A stretch of 64,000 nucleotides of DNA from an uncultured archaeon (GTDB lineage: Archaea; Nanobdellota; Nanobdellia; Woesearchaeales; CAIVOO01). Shown here one piece after another: positions 46,252-55,500 of the stretch (the first letter of the stretch is position 1; the number at the start of each line of letters is the position of its first letter). The stretch is taken from the NCBI GenBank assembly GCA_903904885.1, contig CAIVED010000024.1:62001-126000 (forward strand), written 5' to 3'. The notes beneath the pieces were generated by a model. The model saw only the letters and a program-made list of their open reading frames with translations. It had not been told where the DNA came from and did no database searches. Position numbers and translations under genes: made by a program.

Positions 46252-46826
46252 TTCATTTGCGTTTTTCTCTTCCTGTTGAAGTTTGCCTGCTTGCTTGGCC
46301 TTAGCTGCTCTGCGCCCTTGCCCTTGCGGGTCAGCCCTCTTGATTTCTTTGCAGAAGCTGTCAGCCCTCTTGAGGATCTTCCCTTTTCATTTGCAATCCA
46401 TCTTAGGTGCTCATTTTTCAGGGTTTCAGGATGTGCCCTGTCAACAAGAATGATTTCATACCAGTAGCTTCTGCCGTCCTCGCCGGCGTAGTATGAATTC
46501 AAAACTTCGCAATTGGAATATTTTGAAGCTGCCCTCTGCTCGGCAACTGTCTGGTAACTCATGTCAAGGATTTTCTTTCTCCTGGAGTGTCTTGACCTTC
46601 TGCCTTTTCTTATTTTGGGTCTCATACGCCCGCCTCTTTCGACTCTCTGGCGGACAAGAATTATTCCTAGTTTCGGCTTGTAGCCAAGGGCCCTCGCCCT
46701 GTCTAATCTTGATGGCCTTTCTATTCTTACTGTTGCAGTTTCTCCTCTCCATATGAGAGTATTAGCTTTTACTATGCTGTCTGCATTTTTCTTCCAGGCT
46801 TCCTTGATGTATTTGTACATTCCCAT
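46248..46826 (-). CDS. rpl15e: 50S ribosomal protein L15e
   Basis: MGMYKYIKEAWKKN...RIERPSRLDRARALGYKPKLGIILVRQRVERGGRMRPKIRKGRRSRH. Confidence 0.95.
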   Translation of the reverse strand: MGMYKYIKEAWKKNADSIVKANTLIWRGETATVRIERPSRLDRARALGYKPKLGIILVRQRVERGGRMRPKIRKGRRSRHSRRKKILDMSYQTVAEQRAASKYSNCEVLNSYYAGEDGRSYWYEIILVDRAHPETLKNEHLRWIANEKGRSSRGLTASAKKSRGLTRKGKGAEQLRPSKQANFNRKRKTQMN

Positions 46827-46829
46827 TTT

Positions 46830-46960
46830 AACAGTGTAGAAGTATCTCAAGTTTGAGATTCAGGTGCCCTCTTTGAGCCTTAGGCATTTTCTCGCGAAAA
46901 GAGGTCAGCAAACCGCAGTTTGCGCTGCCTTCGAGAGGAAGCATTCCCACATTTCTACAG
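46830..46960 (-). promoter_or_regulatory. Structured 5' leader of rpl15e
   Basis: TATA (RC tttataaata) ~46985; hairpins GCAAAC-cgca-GTTTGC, CCTCTTT...AAAGAGG, ATCTCA..TGAGAT. Confidence 0.4.
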
Positions 46961-46999
46961 ACAGAAGGAATTTAGAGGTTATTTATAAAGGTGATGGTG

Positions 47000-47323
47000 T
47001 CAAAGCCCAGCATCTCTTAATATTTTGTCTCTTGCTTGGTATTCTGGATTTGGGGGTTCTGCTCGGTAGGCAGTGAAAATGTCTTGGACCAGGTCAACAT
47101 CGTTATAGAAATGATAAGGAACTGCATGATTAGTGTGGGGTTTCAATAGCTCTTCATCTATAACCGTAGGTTCCGATATTCTTCTCCCGAGCACAGTTAT
47201 CTTTCCTTTTTCATTATTCATGACAACTTTCATTCCATATCTTTTATCACAAATAACATCGCCTGGCTGAAGCAGGGCAAGGTCAGCTACGTTTTTCAGT
47301 AATTTAATTGTCAAATCTCTCAT
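47000..47323 (-). CDS. Hypothetical protein
   Basis: 107 aa; ends KILRDAGL. Confidence 0.6.
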   Translation of the reverse strand: MRDLTIKLLKNVADLALLQPGDVICDKRYGMKVVMNNEKGKITVLGRRISEPTVIDEELLKPHTNHAVPYHFYNDVDLVQDIFTAYRAEPPNPEYQARDKILRDAGL

Positions 47324-47325
47324 GT

Positions 47326-47643
47326 TTAGAGGCCTGCCTGCCGGAGCAGTTCATCAATCGTTTGATACTCTGCAGAACCTTTCTTGTATTGGTCAGTGCG
47401 TATGCTTCCTATTTTAGCAGAAGGAAGAAAATGACCCCAACATCCTCTCTCCATGACTAACATACTCAAAACACTATTTTCAGTACATCTGCTTGCAATC
47501 ATCATTGTTCTTTTTTCTTGGTCAGTGCTATCCACAACATACAGGCTGGTCTCTGTTGGATCAACAAAAACCACGACATCTCCTCTCGTAAGCTTAAGTG
47601 CCTCGTCATAATCTTTGGGTAGTTTAATTTTTATTTCGTCCAT
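47326..47643 (-). CDS. Hypothetical protein
   Basis: ends DELLRQAGL; same strand, adjacent to previous. Confidence 0.6.
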   Translation of the reverse strand: MDEIKIKLPKDYDEALKLTRGDVVVFVDPTETSLYVVDSTDQEKRTMMIASRCTENSVLSMLVMERGCWGHFLPSAKIGSIRTDQYKKGSAEYQTIDELLRQAGL

Positions 47644-47760
47644 TTTAACACTAATCAAATGGTGCTATATAAATTTTATCATTTTAACCACTTTCCAATA
47701 AAAAACTTTTTCAACAAACTATATAAATAAGCTTTATTTTCCATATTTAAGGGGGTTTGA

Positions 47761-48498
47761 ATGATTAATCTGGAGAGGCGATTAGGATTAGCGATATTTC
47801 TTGAAAAAGGAGGCAGTTTGGGCTCAAAAGCCATAAAACTGCCCAAAGCTGACATAAGGACATTTTCACAGATAAAAAAGGTCCTTTTCCGCCCAAAAAC
47901 CAAGCTGAGGAAATTCTATTATATGTACCGGAATGTAGCCCAAAATGCTGCTCTCAAAAAATACAAACTGAGGTTCGACATAACTGTAATTCCCCATCAC
48001 GAAATCGGCAAGGAGGAAATCAAGACATCAGGGCACTATCATGCGCATCTGAGAAAGTCAGATTTGACCTATCCGGAAGTCTATCAGGTAATCCACGGAA
48101 CTGCGCTTTACATTTTGCAGAAAAAATCGGGAAGTAAAATAACAGATGTGGTGGCGGTTGAGGCAAAGCCGGGGAATATAGTGATTGTCCCCCCAAATTA
48201 CGGCCACATAACAGTTAACCCTTCAAAGCAAACACTTGTTATGGCAAACATTGTTTACTCAAAATTCAAATCGCAGTACAAGGGAATGGAGAAAAAGCAC
48301 GGGGCGGCATACTATGTTGTCGAGAGAAACAACAAAATCGCATTTGTGGTAAACCCGCACTACGGATATGCCCCGAAAATCAGGTTCAGCGAGCCAAACG
48401 GCAGGAAACTGAGGTCTCCAATTTACTCAGATTTCACAAAAAATCCTGAAAAATATTTTTTCCTTATCAAACCACAAAAAAACAAAATCACAATCTAA
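47761..48498 (+). CDS. pgiA: Glucose-6-phosphate isomerase, archaeal cupin type
   Basis: SGHYHAHLRKSDLTYPEVYQVIHGTALYILQK ... GNIVIVPPNYGHITVNPS. Confidence 0.93.
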   Translation: MINLERRLGLAIFLEKGGSLGSKAIKLPKADIRTFSQIKKVLFRPKTKLRKFYYMYRNVAQNAALKKYKLRFDITVIPHHEIGKEEIKTSGHYHAHLRKSDLTYPEVYQVIHGTALYILQKKSGSKITDVVAVEAKPGNIVIVPPNYGHITVNPSKQTLVMANIVYSKFKSQYKGMEKKHGAAYYVVERNNKIAFVVNPHYGYAPKIRFSEPNGRKLRSPIYSDFTKNPEKYFFLIKPQKNKITI

Positions 48499-48511
48499 AC
48501 AGGAGGCGAAA

Positions 48512-49393
48512 ATGGAAAAAGAGTATTTGATCGGTGTCGATCTTGGCGGCACGAAAATAGAGGCAGGCCTTGTTGACCTGAACGGAAAAGTTGTTAAAAA
48601 AATTGTCATGCCCACAGAGGCCAGCAAGGGCAAGGCGCAGGTCATACAAAACATTGTTTTTTGCGTTAACAAGCTAAGAAAGGACACAATATTGGGCGTT
48701 GGCGTTGGGATTCCAGGGCCTACTGATTTCAGGAGAGGGGTTGCGATGAATCCCCCGAACCTGCCCGGCTGGAAAGAGGTTCCTTTAAAGAAAATTCTTG
48801 AAGAAAAACTGCATCTCAATGTTGCGGTTGAAAATGATGCCAAGTGCTTTGCACTGGCAGAGTATAAGTGCGGCTATGAAAAGAAAGTCCAGAATCTTGT
48901 GGGCATAACAGTCGGCACAGGAATAGGTTCTGGGATAATTATCAACGGAAAGCTTTACAGAGGAAGCGCTGATTCTGCAGGCGAAATCGGCCACATGAAA
49001 ATTGTTGACGACGGGGCAAAATGCGGCTGTGGGAATAGCGGATGCCTGGAGCAGTACGCTTCCGGAAGGGCCATCGAAAGAATGTTCTTTGAAATGACAA
49101 AAAAGAAATTATCCACTGAGGAGATTGCCGAGCTTTCAAAAACAAACGCAAAAGCAAGAAAGGCAATAGAAACCGCTGCGATGTATCTTGGCAGGGGCCT
49201 TGCAAATGTGGCAGTAACACTGAGCCCGGAAATCATTGTCGTTGACGGCGGGGTTGCAAAAATAAAGAACTTCGTCAGCATGGCAGAGAAGGAAGCGCTG
49301 AACCACATGAAGATACTGCCAAGAAAAGTTCCGATAATCCACTCAAAGACAGAGGATGCGGGCATTCTGGGAGCGGCGTCAATCGTATTTTAG
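48512..49393 (+). CDS. ROK family sugar kinase (glucokinase-like)
   Basis: IGVDLGGTKIEAGLVD, ENDAKCFALAEY, GTGIGSGIIINGKLYRG, CGCGNSGCLEQYASG. Confidence 0.95.
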   Translation: MEKEYLIGVDLGGTKIEAGLVDLNGKVVKKIVMPTEASKGKAQVIQNIVFCVNKLRKDTILGVGVGIPGPTDFRRGVAMNPPNLPGWKEVPLKKILEEKLHLNVAVENDAKCFALAEYKCGYEKKVQNLVGITVGTGIGSGIIINGKLYRGSADSAGEIGHMKIVDDGAKCGCGNSGCLEQYASGRAIERMFFEMTKKKLSTEEIAELSKTNAKARKAIETAAMYLGRGLANVAVTLSPEIIVVDGGVAKIKNFVSMAEKEALNHMKILPRKVPIIHSKTEDAGILGAASIVF

Positions 49394-50122
49394 GATTTTT
49401 CCGTGCAGGCCAGGGCTAATCCCCACATGAATGTGTTCTTGTTTGTTTAAGCTAGAAAGTGCGCTGTAAAAATCTTCCTCTGGGCAGGCAACAATCAGGT
49501 CAATCTCAAATTTATGGGTCTGCTTTGAAAAAGCATTTCCCGGTTCATGTTGTATGTATTCAAAACTAGATATGATGTCCGCTGTTTCAAGATGCTGTTT
49601 AAGCAGGATTGCAACGTAGCTCTCGGTAGCAGCACCCTTTATTGCACCCATTTGCCTGACAAAATTGTCCCCAGACAGGCGGGTGGCCTCGCGGGCAATG
49701 AATCTCTCGCGCGGGGAATCTCGCTCATGCAATGATGCAAGGAGAATTTTCTCCCGGTTATCATACAGTGCTGTGGCAAATGCCCGTTCATCATCGCGCA
49801 GTTTTCCGCAGGTTTCTATCATCCTCTCATATGCCTGTTCCATGATTTCCTTTTTAAGCCAAGAAAGCCTTACAACAAAGTCCGCAGGATGGGGGCCTAT
49901 TCCGCTAAAATAAGATGAATAGTAGCAAAACCCACCTATAATCTCGTTTTCCCTCGCGATTTTACGAACATAATTCCTCGATCTTGAGGCCTGTATTTTT
50001 CTCCCAGGAAAGCTTCTTGACCTGGAGTTTTTGTGGGTGTCAGAAGCTACCTCTATAACCGCAGCAAATCCGTACTTTCTTATTCTTTCAGCCAGTTCAG
50101 GTTCTTCAATTGTTCCATTCAT
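49379..50122 (-). CDS. Hypothetical protein (247 aa)
   Basis: ORF antiparallel to neighbours; no known motif. Confidence 0.6.
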   Translation of the reverse strand: MNGTIEEPELAERIRKYGFAAVIEVASDTHKNSRSRSFPGRKIQASRSRNYVRKIARENEIIGGFCYYSSYFSGIGPHPADFVVRLSWLKKEIMEQAYERMIETCGKLRDDERAFATALYDNREKILLASLHERDSPRERFIAREATRLSGDNFVRQMGAIKGAATESYVAILLKQHLETADIISSFEYIQHEPGNAFSKQTHKFEIDLIVACPEEDFYSALSSLNKQEHIHVGISPGLHGKILKYD

Positions 50123-50197
50123 ATTGTAACTACCATTAAGTGGATATTTATAAAGGTTTCTGGAAATGTTTATATTCTACCTGTTTTTCGAAGCTTT

Positions 50198-50698
50198 ATG
50201 GAGCAGGTAAAAAAAATACTGGAGCGGGTTTTAATGCGCGAGCAAACCTGCAGGGCGCATCCTTTGGCAGTTGTAATAGAAGCCTTAGACATTGGCTATG
50301 TTACCGGCTGGAACGGCTCAAATACCTGCGTAATTGACGGCAAATGCATTCATGATGATGTTCCCATGCAGGGCATAGATGTTCTTTGCCATCCTGTTCA
50401 CGCAGAAGGAAGGGCGATTGCAAGGGCAGCAAGAAAAAGCATGAGACTTTTGGATGCCACGCTTTACATGAGTTCCTGGTTTCCGTGCGCGGCCTGCGCA
50501 GAGGCAATTGTTGAGGCGGGCATAAGAGCGATTGTAACGCCTGACAGGATTTATTCCAACCAGAAAAAGTTCATTCTTGTCCCGGAATTAACCGGCAGCA
50601 GGTTATACAGTTTTGAGCTGGCTGAACAGATTCTAAGAAAAAACAAAGTCATTATCCAGGTTAATCCTGAGATAAGGCCTGAATTTCCAAAAACTTAA
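50198..50698 (+). CDS. Cytidine/dCMP-type deaminase
   Basis: HPVHAEGRAI and SWFPCAACAEAIVEAGI zinc motifs. Confidence 0.88.
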   Translation: MEQVKKILERVLMREQTCRAHPLAVVIEALDIGYVTGWNGSNTCVIDGKCIHDDVPMQGIDVLCHPVHAEGRAIARAARKSMRLLDATLYMSSWFPCAACAEAIVEAGIRAIVTPDRIYSNQKKFILVPELTGSRLYSFELAEQILRKNKVIIQVNPEIRPEFPKT

Positions 50699-50722
50699 AT
50701 AACCTTTAACTTTTTTCTTCTC

Positions 50723-51484
50723 ATGCTCAAAATCGGCATCATCGGCGGCTCGGGGTTTGATGACCCGGACATTCTGAAGGACAAGAAAGAAGTTGAAGTT
50801 GATACACCCTATGGAAAGCCGTCTTCTGTCTTGACCTGCGGGAAGATTGGCGGAATTGATGTTGTCCTTTTGGCTCGCCACGGGAAAAAGCATTCGATTT
50901 ACCCGACTGGTGTTAATTTCAGGGCAAATATCCATGCATTGAAAGAGCAGGGCTGCACTCACATTATCGCAACAACTGCCTGCGGTTCGTTGAGGGAGCA
51001 AATCAAGCCAAATGATTTTGTCTTCGTCGACCAGTTCATTGATTTCACAAAACACAGGACATTGACTTTCCACGACAAGGATGTAATCCACACTCCGATG
51101 GCAGAGCCGTTCTGCGAATGCTTGAGGAAAATATTGGCAGAGGCTTCCATTGAATTGAAGCTGAAATTCCACGATGGCGGGACGGTTGTAACAATCGAAG
51201 GCCCGAGATTCTCGACAAAAGCTGAAAGCTACATGTTTCGTACACTTGGAGCAGATGTAATTAACATGAGCACAGTTCCGGAAGTAATTCTCGCAAGGGA
51301 AGCCAAAATCTGCTATCAGGCAATTGCCATGTCAACCGATTATGATTGCTGGAAAGAAGGAGAAGAGCCGGTTACCTGGGAAATGATTATTGACAGGATG
51401 AAACTTAATTCTGAGAATGTGAAGAGGCTGATACTGGCGGTGATACCGAAGATTAAAGAAGAGAATTGTGGTTGCAGGATTTAA
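50723..51484 (+). CDS. mtnP: S-methyl-5'-thioadenosine phosphorylase
   Basis: [69 protein letters not shown]. Confidence 0.95.
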   Translation: MLKIGIIGGSGFDDPDILKDKKEVEVDTPYGKPSSVLTCGKIGGIDVVLLARHGKKHSIYPTGVNFRANIHALKEQGCTHIIATTACGSLREQIKPNDFVFVDQFIDFTKHRTLTFHDKDVIHTPMAEPFCECLRKILAEASIELKLKFHDGGTVVTIEGPRFSTKAESYMFRTLGADVINMSTVPEVILAREAKICYQAIAMSTDYDCWKEGEEPVTWEMIIDRMKLNSENVKRLILAVIPKIKEENCGCRI

Positions 51485-51536
51485 TTGTCAATTTTTACCA
51501 AAAAATATATAAAATCGAAAGAAAACAATAATCTGG

Positions 51537-51947
51537 GTGGTTAGGATAGGATACATAAAGGCAATTTTAAGAGAATTTTTTGTTCGCGAAACCAATCCTT
51601 TGGTTGAGCTTTTAGCTGATCTTAAGCGAGCTGGTTCTTCAGCATTTTCTATAAATGATTTTGGGGTTGATGAACAAGGCATATTTGCTGAGATACATGA
51701 CGAGCCATTCGGAAGCATTGTTTATTTTCACCAGTTTAAATCAGACTCTCCTTCCAGGGAAATGGAGGCGCTTGTAAACAACGCCCGGAACAGGGGGTTT
51801 TCTGTTTATTTTTCCCCAGACGCAGTTGCTGCAAAATATAGAAAAGCCGGCGACCCTTTATGTTCACCCCATGCTATCATCAATGTTAGGCTCCAGGCTA
51901 CAAGACAGACTTCTAAACCAAAAGAAGGTTACGCAGCATGCCAATAA
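51537..51947 (+). CDS. Hypothetical protein
   Basis: 136 aa overlapping the start of apt. Confidence 0.5.
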   Translation: MVRIGYIKAILREFFVRETNPLVELLADLKRAGSSAFSINDFGVDEQGIFAEIHDEPFGSIVYFHQFKSDSPSREMEALVNNARNRGFSVYFSPDAVAAKYRKAGDPLCSPHAIINVRLQATRQTSKPKEGYAACQ

Positions 51948-52465
51948 AATCCCGAATCCGAACAGTTCCTGACTGGCCCAAGAAGGGCGTCATGTTCAGG
52001 GACATTACAACTTTGATAAAAGACCCAATTGGATGGAAGCTTGTTCTTGACGATTTCCTGAAGAGATACAAAGACAGAGACATTGATGTTGTGGTTGGAA
52101 TTGATTCCCGCGGTTTCATCATCGGCGGCGCTCTTGCATATTTGATGGGCAAGGGCTTTGTGCCTGTGAGAAAGAAAGGAAAGCTTCCTGCTGAAACTGT
52201 TTCAGAAACCTATGAACTTGAATACGGAACAGATACGATTGAAATTCATAAAGATGCAATTGAAAACGGGCAGAAGGTTTTGATTGTTGATGATTTACTG
52301 GCAACAGGCGGTACTTCATTGGCAGCAGCAAAACTTGTGAAAAAACTTGGCGGAGAAATTGTCGAACTAGCATTCATTGTTAATCTGCCAGACCTCAAAG
52401 GCGGAGAGAAGCTGAAATCTGCAGGATTGAAATATTACGCACAGGCAGAGTTTGAAGGGGATTAG
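51938..52465 (+). CDS. apt: Adenine phosphoribosyltransferase
   Basis: IRTVPDWPKKGVMFRDITTLIKDP, GIDSRGFIIGGALAY, VLIVDDLLATGGTSLAA. Confidence 0.95.
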   Translation: MPIKSRIRTVPDWPKKGVMFRDITTLIKDPIGWKLVLDDFLKRYKDRDIDVVVGIDSRGFIIGGALAYLMGKGFVPVRKKGKLPAETVSETYELEYGTDTIEIHKDAIENGQKVLIVDDLLATGGTSLAAAKLVKKLGGEIVELAFIVNLPDLKGGEKLKSAGLKYYAQAEFEGD

Positions 52466-52542
52466 TTCTTTGGATATAATCAATATTGAAAAAGTATATA
52501 AATACTATTGAACAAAGAGAGCCTAGGTGGGGGTTCGGGTTA

Positions 52543-55500
52543 ATGAAGAAATGGGCAGTTGGGTTAGTATTGATTTTTATCGCACTAATCGAAGCAACAG
52601 CTATCCTGGCTGCAGACACAACCGCCCCAAATGTTACCATAGGCAGCCCTTCAACAGGTTCGATTGTGGGAGGAAACAGTGTTTCTGTCTCAGCTTCTGC
52701 AACAGATAATGTCATGGTTTCTTCCATGAAAGTGTTCTTAACAAATAGCGGGGGCTCAACGAGTCAAATCTGCAATCCTAGTTATGGTGGAAGTTCACTT
52801 TCATGTAACTGGGTTTCTACCTCTGTGTCAGATGGAAGCTACACAATTACTGTTCATGCCTGGGATAATGCAACACCTGCAAATGACGGAAGCAGCCATG
52901 TAACAATTTCCGTGGATAACACCGCGCCAAGCGTCTACATATCAGCCCCGCCTAACGGAGGGACTGTCAGCGGTTCAAGCGTTAACATATATTCCTATGC
53001 CTCAGATAATAATGCTGTAAGCTACATGAAAATATTCCTGACAAATACTGCCACAGGAATTACAAACCAGATTTGCAATTCAAGGTATGATGCAAGCTCT
53101 GCCAATTGCTATTGGAACTCTACATCAGTGTCAGATGGGAGTTACAGGATTACTGTTCACGCATGGGATGCCGTGGGAAACGACGGGTCCACATATGTTT
53201 CAATAAATGTTCAGAATGCAGATCTGACACCCCCGACGGTTACCATCCAGCAGCCAAGCAATGGGGCAGTTTTGTCAAATTCGGTTTCAATAATGGCTTC
53301 TGCAACGGATAATGAGGCAGTTAGTTATATGAAAGTTTTTCTTACAAACAGTTCAGGCAATACTGTTCAGATATGCAACCCTAGTTATGGTGGGAGCTCG
53401 CTTTCATGTAGCTGGGATTCAACAACTATGCCCGACGGCAGTTACAGAATTACGGTCCATGCCTGGGACACTGCAACTCCGGCAAATGATGGAAGTAGTT
53501 ACGTATCGGTTACAGTTAGGAATGCGGACACAACAGCACCAATTGTTTCAATACAGCAGCCTTCAAATGGCCAGACGGTTTCTGGTTCTGCTTCAATAAT
53601 CGCATCTGCAACTGACAATGTTGCTGTGGCTTACATGAAGGTTTTTCTTACAAACAGTTCAGGAAATACAACTCAGATTTGCGACCTCAAGTATAATGCA
53701 AGTTCTCTTGCGTGCAGCTGGGATTCTACTGCAACTCCGAATGGAAGTTATACTTTAACTGTTCACGCATGGGATGTAGCTACGAACGATGGAAAGGCGC
53801 AGGTCAGCATAACCGTAAACAACCAGCAAAATGTTTCAGACAATGTATCTCCTGCGGTTACCATAATGTCTCCCTTGAACCTTCAGACTGTTTCAGCAAT
53901 TGTTCCTATAACTGCAACAGCAACTGACAATGTTGCCGTCGCCTACATGAAGGTTTTTCTTACAAACAGCTTAGGAAATACAACTCAGATTTGCGACCTC
54001 AGGTATAATGCGAGTTCGCTTGGCTGTTCCTGGGATTCAACAAATGTTAGCGATGGGGACTACAAAATTACAGTCCACGCCTGGGATACGTCGATGAATG
54101 ATGGGAAATCTGATATTAATGTGACTATTGAAAACATTTGCACACCTGGAGTAGGGATGCCTTTAGCCGGCATGACAATACCTGGAAGCCTGATAGTGCC
54201 GAATGGGCTGTATGGGTGGAGGTGGAGAAACAATTCCTGGCAGAATCATACCGGGATTGACATCAGAGCATCTTTTGGAACACCGGTTTTCGCAACAGAG
54301 GAAGGATTTGTATCTTCTCACAGTTACTTAAACGATCTTGGTTATTATGTATGTGTGGGTCACACAGGTAATTATTCCACAGTCTATGCTCATCTTAGCA
54401 AAAATGATTATTTTAATGATAGCCAGACGGTTTGCAGAGGGCAATTAATCGGTAACACGGGTATTAGCGGAGACTATGGAGGAACACCGCATCTCCATTT
54501 TGCGGTTTATAACGGGAAGTATTGCGTTGCTAAACCAGGGTTCAGGCATCCTTGCATTTACCTGGGTGTAGGCAATTATTATGATTGCAATAGCCCTTAT
54601 TCATCAACCCAGCAAAATTCAGGCAACACATCGAACAAAACTACTGTTAGCGTTCCTGCGGTGATAAACAAAAGCGTTACAAAGGCAATCATGTATCTTG
54701 AATGGGCAGGGGACAATCCCGGGTTTACCATAAAGTACCCAAATGGAACTGAGATAGGCCCAAATGTATCGGGTCAGGGAATAACCTATGTTGAAAATGA
54801 CACTTACAAATATTATGAAATAGAAAATCCCGACATCGGCAACTGGACAATGGATCTGCGGTCTTCTGACAATGGCACTGATTACACCCTCTCGCTATTT
54901 TTGTTTGAAAATGAAAGCGAAGCAAACGCAACAAATCAGACTTATTTGGCCATAAAAGAAATTCCTGCTATTTCTGTTGAAGAGGGCAGCCTCGTCATTG
55001 TAAACGTGATGGTTGAGAATGCAACTGGCAATGTGACCTATTTCATAAACGATTCCAGGTTCAACCAGTCAGGAAATGTTTTTACATGGGCGACGAAAGT
55101 TGGAGATTATGGGGCCTATAGTTTTTTGGTGACAGCATCAGATGGCAGCTCCAATGCTTCCAAAAATGTAACTGTAACAGTATCCCGCTCAAAAAACCCT
55201 CAGTGCATTTGGGAGGATAAGCAAATAACCCGCGATAATTATTCAACCCATTACGATGCGCTTGAAGCTATGGACTTGTTCGGGAACGTTCACATAGTTT
55301 TTAATGATGTGCCTTCCGGCGCGTCTTATCAGAATATTACCTATGTCAAATTATACAAAAATGGGAGCTTGTCTGCAGAAAAGATTCTTAGAAAGGCAAC
55401 CAATTCAGTTGAATTGTACCATGGATCGCTAGAAACGGACTCAAATAATAATCTGCATCTGTTATGGACCGAGATGAGTTCAGACGGTTCAACAAATTTA

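Noticed and set aside
46493-46756. 87-aa plus-strand ORF opposite L15e
   Set aside because: Antisense to a conserved ribosomal protein gene.
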